DNA of 64,000 nt from Kribbella jiaozuonensis (GTDB lineage Bacteria; Actinomycetota; Actinomycetes; Propionibacteriales; Kribbellaceae): assembly GCF_005233875.1 (NCBI RefSeq), contig NZ_SZPZ01000007.1, positions 273,287 through 337,286 of the forward strand. Reading direction: 5' to 3'. The position numbers were made by a program, and so were the translations under genes. The notes under the pieces were generated by a model. That model saw nothing but the letters and a program-made list of their open reading frames with translations, searched no databases and was not told the origin of the DNA. Below are positions 28,039-36,518 of the stretch, one piece after another. Numbering within the stretch: position 1 is the first letter of the stretch; every line of letters starts with the position of its first letter.

Positions 28039-28635
28039 CTACCCCGCGCGCAGATCGGTGATCATCGGGCGTTGGTGATCCGTGAGACGGAAGCCAATCC
28101 CCCGGACGGCGTCGATGGTGACCGTCGTACCGAGTTCGTCGAGTTTGCGACGCAGCCGCTTCACCACCGAGTGGACGTCGGCGGTGCCGCGGACGTTGAG
28201 ATCACGCCAGACGGTCTGGTGCAGAGCGTCGTACGACCAGACCCGCAGCGGCGTCGACATCAGCCGGGTCAGCAGGTCGTGCTCGAGGTCGGTCAGCTGG
28301 ATCTCGCCTCCGCGCCAGCGCGCGACCGAGCGGGCCCGGTCGATCGTGAGTACGTCGGCGTCCGGCTCCTCGCCCGTGGTTCGGACCGCGGCGGCATCGA
28401 CCGCATCGGGCTCCGGCGGTTCGGGCTGCTCGGGCGCGGCGGGCGGTGGCTGCTGGGCGGGAACCAACAGTCGGCGCAGTTCGTCGAGACTCGAGACCAG
28501 CAGCAACGGTGCAACGTCGTCGACGAGCTCGGCCAGGCGGACGCGCTGCTCAGCAGAGGCCGCGACCGCGATCAGCAGCGGGAACGGCTCTTCGTCGGGT
28601 CCGGTCGTGGTCAGGTCTATACGGGCGGTGACCAT
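28039..28635 (-). CDS. Orphan winged-helix regulator, OmpR/PhoB-type DNA-binding domain
   Basis: A 198-residue protein. Residues ~100-190 form an OmpR-type winged helix (IQLTDLEHDLLTRLMSTPLRVW, DVHSVVKRLRRKLDELG, then DAVRGIGFRL). The N-terminal ~60 residues (LLIAVAASAEQRVRLAELVDD ... LLLVSSLDELRRLL) look like a cut-down sensor or receiver-like domain with no phospho-accepting Asp pocket, joined by a Pro/Glu linker. No histidine kinase is nearby. A clear paralogue at 33366-33905 has the same layout. It reads away from the S8 peptidase gene and into thrC. Confidence 0.82.
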   Translation of the reverse strand: MVTARIDLTTTGPDEEPFPLLIAVAASAEQRVRLAELVDDVAPLLLVSSLDELRRLLVPAQQPPPAAPEQPEPPEPDAVDAAAVRTTGEEPDADVLTIDRARSVARWRGGEIQLTDLEHDLLTRLMSTPLRVWSYDALHQTVWRDLNVRGTADVHSVVKRLRRKLDELGTTVTIDAVRGIGFRLTDHQRPMITDLRAG

Positions 28636-28895
28636 CTGATCACGATGTCAACCTCTGCCTCAGATCGTCAACGGATTGCCAGCCTTTGCCCAGGTTGCCT
28701 CGATTCGCGCGACAGCTAGTCACATCTTGCTCACCAGGTGTGCTTGTTACCACGTTGTTCTGACACATAGATTCCTCGTCAGGCTTGCGGTGTCACATGC
28801 CGCGCCCTGGGGGGCACAGAGCGTCTTCGCGCCCTCCTGCAGCAAATGACTCGGGGGAGTCGAGCTCGGGGTCGTTCAAGTGAGGGGCTGCAGAG

Positions 28896-31800
28896 ATGTC
28901 ACATCCACGAAAGGGACTCGCCAGATCCGTGGTGAGCACCCTGGCGGCGCTGGCCGTCGTCGCGACCGGGATGGCCGCCGCCGGCCAGGCCCAAGCGTCA
29001 CCGCCGACCAAACCGGAAGCCACGCCATCGCCCGCCGCCAAGATCAAGCCGGAGCTGAAGGCACAGCTGGAGGGCAAGGAAGCCAAGTCCGCGACGGACT
29101 ACTGGGTCCGTTTCGGCGCCAAGGCCGACCTGACCGCCGCCAGCAGGATCACCAACTGGAACGAGCGCGGCACGGCTGTGGCCGCCGCGCTGAAGAAGGC
29201 CGCAGCGGACAGCCAGGCGTCGATTCGCGCCGAGCTGGACGCGCAGCACGTGAAGTACCAGGCGTTCTGGGGCACGAACGCGATCCGGATCGAGAGCGGA
29301 TCGCTGGCCCTGGCCCAGGACCTGGCCACCCACAACGAGGTCGAGGGCCTGTACGCACCGGTCCAGATCGAGGTACCGAAGGTCACGCCGGGCCAGCAGG
29401 AGAAGGCGATCCAGGCCGTCGAGTGGGGCGTCGCGAACATCAAGGCGAACCAGGTCTGGTCGCAGTACGGCGACAAGGGTGAGGGCATCGTCGTCGCCAG
29501 CATCGACACCGGGGTGCAGTACGACCACCCGGCGCTGGTGAACCAGTACCGCGGCAACAACGGTGACGGCACCTTCAACCACAACTACAACTGGTTCGAC
29601 GCGGCCGGCACCTCGCCGAACGCACCGTCCGACGGCAACGGCCACGGCACCCACACGATGGGCACCATGGTCGGCGACGACGGCGCGGGCAACCAGATCG
29701 GTGTCGCCCCGGGCGTGAAGTGGATCGCCGCGAACGGCTGCTGCCCGAGCGACGCCGCGCTGATCTCGTCCGGCCAGTGGATGCTCGAGCCGACCGACCT
29801 CGCCGGGCAGAACCCGGACGCGAGCAAGCGGCCGAACGTCATCAACAACTCGTGGGGCTCGACCCTGCCGTCGAACGACCCGTTCATGGAGGACATCACC
29901 CTGGCCTGGACCGCGTCCGGGATCTTCGGTGCGTTCGCCAACGGCAACAGTGGTGAGGGCGGCTGCAACACCTCCGGTTCGCCGGGCAGCCTGACCAGCA
30001 ACTACTCGGCCGGCGCCTACGACATCAACAACAACATCGCGTCGTTCTCCGGTCGCGGGGTCGGCCAGGACGGCACCATCAAGCCGAACATCTCGGCTCC
30101 CGGTGTCAACGTCCGGTCCAGCCTGCCGGATAACACGTACGGCGCTTTCAACGGTACGTCGATGGCCACACCGCACCTGACGGCAACTGTCGCCCTGCTG
30201 TGGTCGGCATCGCCGTCCCTGAAGGGTGATGTCGCGGCCACCCGCGCGCTGCTGAACCAGACCGCGATCGACACGCCGAACAGCCAGTGCGGCGGGACGG
30301 ACGCGAACAACAACGTCTTCGGTCAGGGTCGTCTGGACGCGCTCGCACTGCTGAACGCTGCCCCGATCGGCGACACCGGCACGCTGTCCGGCACGGTTAC
30401 CGCCGCCACCGGTGGCGCTGCCCTCGCGGGCGCCAGCGTGACGGTGCACCAGGACGGTCAGGCCGACAAGACGCTGACCACCAGCAGCAACGGCACGTTC
30501 TCGTCGGTGCTTCCGGCCGGCGACTACACGCTCACGGTCGCGTCGTTCGGGTACAAGACCCAGACCGCCACGGCCACCATCACCACCGGTCAGACCACCA
30601 CCAAGAACTTCGCCCTGGAGAGCACTCCGCAGGTGAGTGTCGGTGGCACCGTCACGGACGGCTCCGGCCACGGCTGGCCGCTGTACGCGAAGGTGTCGGT
30701 GGAGGGCCCGGGTGGCGTGTTCGACTACACGACCCCGAGCAACGGCCGCTACAGCCTGAAGGTCCCGTCCGGTGCGGCGTACTCGCTCAAGGTCGAGTCG
30801 AAGTACCCGGGCTACCAGACCGTCAGCCAGCCGATCACGGTCGGCAGCGGCAACCTGACCAAGAACATCTCGGTACCGGTCACCGCTGACTCCTGCACCA
30901 CCGCGCCGGGCTACAAGTACGGCTCGGACGGCGTATACCAGACCTTCGACTCGGGTGCGACCCCGAGCGGCTGGAACCTGGTGGACAACAAGGGCAACGG
31001 CCAGGTGTGGCAGTTCAACGACCCGGGCAACCGGACCAACCTGTCCGGCGGCAACGGCGGCTTCGCGGTCATCGACAGCGATCACTACGGCCCCGGCGGT
31101 TCGCAGGACACCTCACTGGTCAGCCCGGTGGTCGACCTGAGCTCGGTCACCGCTCCGGTGATCCGGTTCAACCAGGACCTCAACTGGCTCGGCGGCGAGA
31201 AGGCCGATGTCGACCTGTCGATCGACGGCGGCGCCACCTGGGCCAACGTGCTGACGCAGGCCGCGGATGCCCGTGGGGTCAAGGAGATCGCCATCCCGCA
31301 GGCGGCGGGCAAGTCCGCCGTACAGGTGCGGTTCCACTACTACGACGCGTCGTACGAATGGTGGTGGGAGGTCGACAGCGTGCTGATCGGCAGCCAGATC
31401 ACCTGTGAGCCGAACGGCGGCGGTCTCGTCGTCGGCAACGTCAAGGACGCCAACACCAGCGCTTTCGTGAACGGCGCGGTCGTCACCCGTGACGGCTCGT
31501 CGGAGAGCGCGACCACCGTCGCGACGCCGGAGGACACCGGCCTGAACGACGGCTTCTACTGGCTGTACTCCTCCGTGGACGGCGACCAGGGCTTCACCGC
31601 CAAGGCCGGCAACTACGTCAGCTCGACCGCGACCGTTCCGGTCGAGGCCGACTGGACCACCACGGCCGACTACACGCTGAAGGCCGGCCAGCTGTCGGTC
31701 ACGCCGGGCAGCATCACCGGCAACCTGAAGCTGCCGACCGGCACCGTGACCAAGTCGTTCAAGGTCACCAACACCGGCGGCGCGGATGTCGACGTGAAGT

Positions 31801-33308
31801 TCGGTGAGAAGGACAGCGGCTTCGTCCTGGAGAACGCGAACGGCACCAAGACCAGCAAGGCCGAGGTGGAGAGCGGGACCGGCGCGCCGCTGCAGCGGAT
31901 CGCCGTGAACACCTCGTTCGCCCGGATGATGTCGGGCAAGACCGGCACCGCGCCGGTCGCCGCGAAGCCGCAGGCGGCTCCGTGGGCCGACATCGCCGAC
32001 TACCCGGCAACCGTGATGGACAACCGGGTCGTCAACCTCGACGGCAAGGTCTACTCGATCGGCGGCGGCAACGGCAGCGCGTCGACGGCCAACAGCTACG
32101 TGTACGACCCGGCCACGCTCGCGTGGACCGCGATCGCCCCGCTGCCGGGTGCTCGCAACGCCATCACCGTCGGCGTCGTCGGCGGCAAGATCATCGCCAG
32201 CTCCGGCTGGGCGGACGCCGGCCCGGCGCCGGAGACCTGGTCGTACGACCCGTCCGCCAACGCCTGGTCCGCACTCGCGGCCAACCCGGCTCCGCGTGCG
32301 GCTGCCGGTCAGGCTGTGCTCGACGGCAAGCTGTACGCCGTCGGCGGTTGCACCACGTCCGGCTGCACCCCGATGAGCAACACCGTGGTGAGCTACGACG
32401 CGGCCAGCAACACCTGGGCCACGCTGGCGAACTACCCGCAGTCGGTCGCGTTCGCATCCTGCGGCGCCATCGACGGCAAGCTGTACTGCGCCGGCGGTAA
32501 CGACGGCGTGAACTCGCTGAAGTCGGCGTACGTCTACGACCCGGGAGCAGACTCCTGGACCGCGATCGCGGACGCTCCGGCCGACCACTGGGCGGCGTCG
32601 TACGCCGTCGCCGGTGGCAAGCTGCTGATCGTCGGCGGTGTCCAGGCCGGTGCAGTGACCAACGCAGGGTTCTCGTACGACCCGGCGTCGGACAGCTGGA
32701 CCGCGCTGCCGAACTCCAACCTGCCGCGGTACCGCGGTGGCGCGGCGTGTGGCTTCTACAAGGTCGGCGGCTCGTCCGGCGGCTTCACCGCGACCGCGGA
32801 CAGTGAGGCCCTGCCGGGTCTCGAGGACTGCACCGAGTCGTCGGCGGACGTGAGCTGGCTGTCGCTCGACAAGACCGAGGCCACGCTGGCCCCGGGACAG
32901 TCGACGACCGTCAAGGTCACGCTCACCGCGAACGTCGACCAGCCCGGCGCCTACACCGGTGCCGTGACGATCGGCGAGAACACCCCGTACAACGTCGCAG
33001 CGGTCGGCGTGACGATGAACGTCACCCCGCCGAACACCTGGAGCAAGCTGCTCGGCACCGTCACGGGCGTCAGCTCGTCCGGCGCCACCGCCGCCCTCCC
33101 GGGTGCGATCGTCGAGGTGGACTCGTGGGCGCAGTCGTACACCTTCATCACCGACAAGGACGGTAAGTACGCCTACTGGCTCGACCGTCGCAACAACCCG
33201 CTCACCCTGATCGCCGCCAAGGACGGCTACAAGCCACAGACCCGTACGACGAAGCTCGTTGCCGGCACGCCGGTCACCGAGAACTTCGCACTGAAGTCGA
33301 TCAAGTAG
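28896..33308 (+). CDS. Large secreted S8 (subtilisin-like) serine peptidase with Kelch repeats
   Basis: A 1470-residue exported protease. Signal peptide to ~34 (GMAAAGQAQA), then a propeptide (~60-170). The S8 domain has Asp204 in ASIDTGVQYDHP, His250 in DGNGHGTHTMGTM, oxyanion Asn317/318 in VINNSWGS and Ser422 in NGTSMATPHL. Two carboxypeptidase-regulatory-like beta domains follow (~496-575, ~580-655), then a MAM/jelly-roll-like segment (~675-800), a further beta domain, Kelch-type repeats (~1025-1300, e.g. GGKIIASSGWADAGPAPETW) and a final regulatory-like domain. ATG 28896 follows GAGGGG. It is monocistronic, with a strong terminator. Two paralogous regulators flank it and may control it (inference). 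Confidence 0.93.
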   Translation: MSHPRKGLARSVVSTLAALAVVATGMAAAGQAQASPPTKPEATPSPAAKIKPELKAQLEGKEAKSATDYWVRFGAKADLTAASRITNWNERGTAVAAALKKAAADSQASIRAELDAQHVKYQAFWGTNAIRIESGSLALAQDLATHNEVEGLYAPVQIEVPKVTPGQQEKAIQAVEWGVANIKANQVWSQYGDKGEGIVVASIDTGVQYDHPALVNQYRGNNGDGTFNHNYNWFDAAGTSPNAPSDGNGHGTHTMGTMVGDDGAGNQIGVAPGVKWIAANGCCPSDAALISSGQWMLEPTDLAGQNPDASKRPNVINNSWGSTLPSNDPFMEDITLAWTASGIFGAFANGNSGEGGCNTSGSPGSLTSNYSAGAYDINNNIASFSGRGVGQDGTIKPNISAPGVNVRSSLPDNTYGAFNGTSMATPHLTATVALLWSASPSLKGDVAATRALLNQTAIDTPNSQCGGTDANNNVFGQGRLDALALLNAAPIGDTGTLSGTVTAATGGAALAGASVTVHQDGQADKTLTTSSNGTFSSVLPAGDYTLTVASFGYKTQTATATITTGQTTTKNFALESTPQVSVGGTVTDGSGHGWPLYAKVSVEGPGGVFDYTTPSNGRYSLKVPSGAAYSLKVESKYPGYQTVSQPITVGSGNLTKNISVPVTADSCTTAPGYKYGSDGVYQTFDSGATPSGWNLVDNKGNGQVWQFNDPGNRTNLSGGNGGFAVIDSDHYGPGGSQDTSLVSPVVDLSSVTAPVIRFNQDLNWLGGEKADVDLSIDGGATWANVLTQAADARGVKEIAIPQAAGKSAVQVRFHYYDASYEWWWEVDSVLIGSQITCEPNGGGLVVGNVKDANTSAFVNGAVVTRDGSSESATTVATPEDTGLNDGFYWLYSSVDGDQGFTAKAGNYVSSTATVPVEADWTTTADYTLKAGQLSVTPGSITGNLKLPTGTVTKSFKVTNTGGADVDVKFGEKDSGFVLENANGTKTSKAEVESGTGAPLQRIAVNTSFARMMSGKTGTAPVAAKPQAAPWADIADYPATVMDNRVVNLDGKVYSIGGGNGSASTANSYVYDPATLAWTAIAPLPGARNAITVGVVGGKIIASSGWADAGPAPETWSYDPSANAWSALAANPAPRAAAGQAVLDGKLYAVGGCTTSGCTPMSNTVVSYDAASNTWATLANYPQSVAFASCGAIDGKLYCAGGNDGVNSLKSAYVYDPGADSWTAIADAPADHWAASYAVAGGKLLIVGGVQAGAVTNAGFSYDPASDSWTALPNSNLPRYRGGAACGFYKVGGSSGGFTATADSEALPGLEDCTESSADVSWLSLDKTEATLAPGQSTTVKVTLTANVDQPGAYTGAVTIGENTPYNVAAVGVTMNVTPPNTWSKLLGTVTGVSSSGATAALPGAIVEVDSWAQSYTFITDKDGKYAYWLDRRNNPLTLIAAKDGYKPQTRTTKLVAGTPVTENFALKSIK

Positions 33309-33322
33309 TCAGGCAGTAAAGA

Positions 33323-33366
33323 GCTCGGCCCCCGGACCGCATGGTCCGGGGGCCGAGCCCTTTTCT
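33323..33366. terminator. Strong terminator after the S8 peptidase gene
   Basis: A perfect 16-bp stem (GCTCGGCCCCCGGACC with its inverse complement), a GCAT loop, then CCTTTTCT. It touches the stop region of the convergent winged-helix gene and could act in both directions. Confidence 0.92.
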
Positions 33367-33905
33367 CAGGCCGTGGGAAGAAGGTGGAAGCCGACGCCGC
33401 GGACCGCGTGGATGGTGACGGTGGCACCGAGGTTCGCGAGCTTCTGGCGCAGGCGTTTGACGACGGAGTGGATATGCGAGCCGTGGCCGAGGTGCTCGTT
33501 GCCCCAGACGGCGTGGTGCAGACGCTGGTACGTCCAGACCCGTCCGGGCTCTGTCACCAGGCAGTGCAGGAAGTCGTGCTCCAGCCGGGTCAGCGGCATC
33601 TCACGGTCCTTCCAGCGGACCACGCGGCGGTCGACGTCCAGCCGCAGTTCGGCCACCGGTTCCGGCACCGCCCTGATCGGCTTGGCGACCGGTGCGACGG
33701 CGGGAGCCAGCACTGCCGAGCTCGGCGCGATGCTGACTCCGGTGAGCTCCAGGAACGCGCGGGCCTGGTCCGCGCTCGACACCAGGAGCAGTGCGTCGGC
33801 TTCACCGAGCAGACGAGCCAGGTGTACTCGTTCGGCCGTGGACGCGGCCACGCCGATGATCAATGACGAATCGGACGACCTCTCCATCGACTCCATCGAC
33901 ACCAC
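33366..33905 (-). CDS. Orphan winged-helix regulator, paralogue of the one at 28.0-28.6 kb
   Basis: A 179-residue protein built like its paralogue: N-terminal LIIGVAASTAERVHLARLLG and LLLVSSADQARAFL (receiver-like remnant without an Asp pocket), a Pro/Ala/Val linker, then an OmpR-type winged helix (MPLTRLEHDFLHCLV, HIHSVVKRLRQKLANLG, HAVRGVGFHLL). I chose GTG 33905 because GGGAGGGG lies six bases upstream; the frame is open to ATG 33938 without a ribosome site. It converges on the S8 peptidase and diverges from the arfA-like operon, either of which could be its target. Confidence 0.82.
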   Translation of the reverse strand: MVSMESMERSSDSSLIIGVAASTAERVHLARLLGEADALLLVSSADQARAFLELTGVSIAPSSAVLAPAVAPVAKPIRAVPEPVAELRLDVDRRVVRWKDREMPLTRLEHDFLHCLVTEPGRVWTYQRLHHAVWGNEHLGHGSHIHSVVKRLRQKLANLGATVTIHAVRGVGFHLLPTA

Positions 33906-34001
33906 AGCAAGCCCCTCCCACTCGATCCGGCCCGCCATAAGTACGGTTCACGGCGCGAACTAAGTCAAGGGATTCCTTGCGCACCCGGCTGGCACATATG
34001 C

Positions 34002-34020
34002 GTCCTGTCCGAGACAGGAC
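34002..34020. promoter_or_regulatory. Perfect inverted repeat upstream of the arfA-like operon
   Basis: GTCCTGTC and GACAGGAC are 8-bp exact arms around CGA, in the 250-bp divergent region between the winged-helix gene and the OmpA gene. There is no T-tract, so an operator is more likely than a terminator. The binding protein is unknown. Confidence 0.4.
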
Positions 34021-34155
34021 AGCTCCCCCGCATGGTCCCGGACAGCTTCTGCAGAAGGAAAAACGGCGACGCTCCCCGATGGAGTGTGCGGAGCCGGGGC
34101 GATGCGGAGTAGTCTCCTCGCGCACGGCCACTCTGACCGCATCCACGGAGGAACA

Positions 34156-35250
34156 GTGCCCGGTCTGGTTCGGCGGCCGCTCGTCATCTGGTTGCTGGCG
34201 GCCCTCGCAGTACCTGTACTGCTGACGGCTGTGCTGATTCCCGCCCGGGCCGGCACCACCGAGGACGATCTGCGCGACCGTACGGTCGCCGCGCTGAAGG
34301 CCCGCGGGATCGAGAACGCAGCGGTCGATTTCGACGGCCGGGACGCGAAGATCGTCGTACCCGATGCCGTGGATCCTGCGCAGGTGCAGGAGATCGCGGC
34401 CGCGGTCGAAGGGGTTCGGTCGGTACGGATCGAGGGTGCGTCCACTCCGACGCCGACACCGACTGCGACGAGTGCGCCGGCGGAAGAGTCCGCCGTACCG
34501 GCGTTCGAGGTCGGGCGGACGGATCGGTCGATCCGGGTGCAGGCGCCGGTGAAGAGCCAGGCGGTGAAGGACGCGTTCTCCGCGGAGGTTGAGCAGCTGC
34601 TCGGCCCGGACCGCGAGTACGACGACCGCACCACGATCGACCCGGCCAACGGGATCGCCGATGCCGCGACGATCTCCGCGCTGCTGCGGGCGCTCGCGAT
34701 CGGGACGGGCGATGCTTCCGTGCGGTACGACGGGGACACGGTCACGCTGTCGGGCGAGGTGCCGGACCAGGCGACCAAGGCGACCGTGGGGCGGGCCGCT
34801 GCGAAGGCGGTGCCCGGCGCGGTCGTGGCCGACCAGCTGCAGCTGCCGGCGCCGTCGAAGTCGACCGTGAGCGAACCGTGCCGTACGTTCCCGACCCGGC
34901 TGGCCGAGTTCAGCCGGCAGTACAAGATCAACTTCCTGTCCGGTACGTCGATCGTGAACGACGCGTCGAAGCCGTCGGTGGTGCGGGCGGCCGCCGTACT
35001 GAAGTCGTGTGCGACGGCGCGGGTCGAGGTTGCGGGTCACACCGACGACCTGGGTTCGCCGGCGACCAGCCTGCCGTTGTCCGAGCGTCGCGCCGCCGCG
35101 GTGAAGGCGGAGCTGGTGCGGCTCGGGGTGAACGCGGACCGCATCCTCGCGCACGGGTACGGGCAGGCCTTCCCGATCGCTTCCAACGCCACCGGCGCCG
35201 GGCGGATCGCGAACCGCCGGGCCGAGCTCCGAGTAGTGCAGGGGAACTGA
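34156..35250 (+). CDS. OmpA-family membrane protein, ArfA (OmpATb)-like
   Basis: A 364-residue protein. One N-terminal membrane helix (PLVIWLLAALAVPVLLTAVLIP) is followed by BON-like repeats (~30-100 and ~130-230; e.g. VKDAFSAEVEQLLG and GTGDASVRYDGDTVTLSGEV). The C-terminal OmpA domain (~240-364) carries the peptidoglycan-binding pattern VAGHTDDLGSPATSLPLSERRA and ends with RIANRRAELRVV. This order matches mycobacterial ArfA/OmpATb (Rv0899). GTG 34156 follows GGAGG. The two next genes also match the arfB-arfC plan. In Mycobacterium tuberculosis the operon aids ammonia release and acid adaptation; the role here is inferred only. Confidence 0.85.
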   Translation: MPGLVRRPLVIWLLAALAVPVLLTAVLIPARAGTTEDDLRDRTVAALKARGIENAAVDFDGRDAKIVVPDAVDPAQVQEIAAAVEGVRSVRIEGASTPTPTPTATSAPAEESAVPAFEVGRTDRSIRVQAPVKSQAVKDAFSAEVEQLLGPDREYDDRTTIDPANGIADAATISALLRALAIGTGDASVRYDGDTVTLSGEVPDQATKATVGRAAAKAVPGAVVADQLQLPAPSKSTVSEPCRTFPTRLAEFSRQYKINFLSGTSIVNDASKPSVVRAAAVLKSCATARVEVAGHTDDLGSPATSLPLSERRAAAVKAELVRLGVNADRILAHGYGQAFPIASNATGAGRIANRRAELRVVQGN

Positions 35251-35358
35251 ATGAGTTGGCTGATCGCCGAGACCTGGATCCTGCTACTGGTCGCCTTCGT
35301 CCTGGGCAGCGCAGCCGCGTGGCTCGTACATCGCCTGGTGAGGGAGGCGCGCGGATGA
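35251..35358 (+). CDS. 35-residue membrane peptide, ArfB-like position
   Basis: ATG follows directly on the TGA of the OmpA gene and the frame ends at 35358, overlapping the next ATG as ATGA. The peptide begins MSWLIAETWILLLVAF, forms one membrane helix, and ends in a basic tail (HRLVREARG). It is too short for most gene callers. Support comes from exact packing between two coupled genes, host-like codons, and the same MSWL start as the next gene, which suggests an old duplication. In mycobacteria a small membrane protein, ArfB, sits at the same place. Confidence 0.75.
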   Translation: MSWLIAETWILLLVAFVLGSAAAWLVHRLVREARG

Positions 35359-35972
35359 GCTGGCTGTTACGCCACAACTGGCTGTGGTCGATGCTCGCGT
35401 TCTTCCTCGGTGCGGCGATCACGTGGGTCCTGCTCGAACGCCGCAAACCCGCCGCCGCTCCCCCGCTCGAAGAGCCCGAACTCGAGCCAGAGCCAGTGCT
35501 TGTTGGCGCCACAGCATCCCAAGCAGCCCCAACACCACACCCCACCCCGGCCGCTCCAGCCACCCCGGCAGCACGGGCGACCCCGGCAGCACGGGCGACC
35601 CCGGCAGCGCCGGCGAGCCCAGCCGCACCAGCTGCTCCGGTCCGGGAGAGGGGTGAGCCGGTCTTCTCTCGGGTGATGGACTCTGAGCCGACCCTGTTCG
35701 ACGCGGAGATGACTGCGCCTGAGCGGCAGGCGACCGTGGTGCAGCCCGGGCGGTACGGCGAAGGTTCGGCCGAGGCGGTGCCGCACCAGGGGCCGCCGGA
35801 CGGGTTCACGATCAAGGGCAATGCGCAGTCGAAGCTGTTCCACACGCCGGATTCGCCGTACTACGGACGTACGAAACCTGAGGTCTGGTTCCGCTCCGAG
35901 GCCGATGCCGAGCGGGCCGGTTTCACGAAGTACACCCGCCGCCCCCGCAAGTCCGCGGACCCCCGCGACTGA
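35355..35972 (+). CDS. Membrane-anchored sunset-domain protein, ArfC-like
   Basis: A 205-residue protein. The N-terminal helix (NWLWSMLAFFLGAAITWVL) is followed by a long Pro/Ala/Thr-rich linker with repeats of ATPAAR (~60-100). The C-terminal ~45-residue domain, GFTIKGNAQSKLFHTPDSPY and on to EVWFRSEADAERAGFTKY, is the so-called sunset domain also found at the end of some actinobacterial ribosomal proteins and ArfC-like proteins. It overlaps the small membrane peptide by 4 bases. It probably forms a membrane complex with the OmpA and 35-residue proteins. Confidence 0.82.
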   Translation: MSWLLRHNWLWSMLAFFLGAAITWVLLERRKPAAAPPLEEPELEPEPVLVGATASQAAPTPHPTPAAPATPAARATPAARATPAAPASPAAPAAPVRERGEPVFSRVMDSEPTLFDAEMTAPERQATVVQPGRYGEGSAEAVPHQGPPDGFTIKGNAQSKLFHTPDSPYYGRTKPEVWFRSEADAERAGFTKYTRRPRKSADPRD

Positions 35973-35988
35973 TCACGAGGAGACGCAG

Positions 35989-36192
35989 TTGCCCGAGCTC
36001 CACGTCCCCTACGTCGTCGAACAGGACGAGGACGGCACCTGGCTCGCCGAGGCGGCCCTCACCCCCGACATCTTCCTCCAGGGCGAAGGCGAAACCCGCG
36101 AACAAGCCCTAGAAGACCTCCGCACCTCAATAACCCAAGCCACCACCGACTCCGGCATCCCTGACCACCTGGTAATCACCCTCCCCGACTGA
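35989..36192 (+). CDS. HicB-like small protein (67 aa), first copy
   Basis: A small protein with the HicB N-terminal fold: PYVVEQDEDGTWLAEAALTP, then GEGETREQALEDLR and a C-terminal GIPDHLVITLPD. TTG 35989 follows GAGGAGAC and is the only start with a ribosome site. It lacks a C-terminal DNA-binding domain. It has no HicA of its own directly next to it; HicA lies 326 bases downstream after a second HicB-like gene. Its end is C/A-rich at wobble positions. Confidence 0.7.
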   Translation: MPELHVPYVVEQDEDGTWLAEAALTPDIFLQGEGETREQALEDLRTSITQATTDSGIPDHLVITLPD

Positions 36193-36222
36193 CCCACCCC
36201 CAGCCCTACGATCGCAACAACA

Positions 36223-36312
36223 CTCAGCAGCCAGGAGGCCGAGGAAGTCGGCGTGCCCGAGCAGTTGGTGGTGACGGTCGAGGACGCCGCGGGAAAGAGG
36301 GTTGGACTGTGA
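36223..36312 (+). pseudogene. Remnant of a third HicB-like gene (C-terminal end only)
   Basis: In the same frame as the upstream HicB-like gene, past its stop, the DNA reads LSSQEAEEVGVPEQLVVTVE and a short tail before TGA at 36312. This matches the C-terminal pattern of both intact copies (GIPDHLVITL and GVPNLITVTVE). The TGA overlaps the GTG start of the second HicB gene as GTGA, a coupled junction. It looks like the residue of a tandem duplication with an internal deletion. A very short GTG-started peptide (36253) cannot be excluded. Confidence 0.5.
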
Positions 36313-36518
36313 AGAGCGAGGTCACTGTCCCCTACACGATCGAGCAGGACGAGGACGGTGTTTGGTGCGCGCACGCGCTCCTGCGCCATGGCGTCGGTGC
36401 GAACGGTGAGGGCGACACACCGGAAGCAGCCGTCGAGGATCTCCGTGAGGCACTGACCGGACTGATCAAGTCGTTCGGGGTGCCGAACCTGATCACCGTC
36501 ACCGTCGAAACGCCCTGA
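36309..36518 (+). CDS. hicB: HicB family antitoxin-like protein, second copy
   Basis: A 69-residue protein: VTVPYTIEQDEDGVWCAHALL, GEGDTPEAAVEDLREAL and a C-terminal GVPNLITVTVETP. This is the HicB partner fold that covers the HicA active site. GTG 36309 overlaps the preceding TGA, and its stop overlaps the hicA start (TGATG), so toxin and antitoxin are translated together with antitoxin first. Many HicB proteins carry a DNA-binding tail; this one does not, so autoregulation may need another protein. Confidence 0.8.
   Translation: MKSEVTVPYTIEQDEDGVWCAHALLRHGVGANGEGDTPEAAVEDLREALTGLIKSFGVPNLITVTVETP

Noticed and set aside
28998..31085. 695-codon minus-strand frame inside the S8 peptidase gene
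   Set aside because: Antisense shadow; the peptidase on the other strand has a signal peptide and all catalytic motifs.
34002..34020. Terminator of the winged-helix gene
   Set aside because: It is upstream, not downstream, of that gene and has no T-tract; an operator is more likely.
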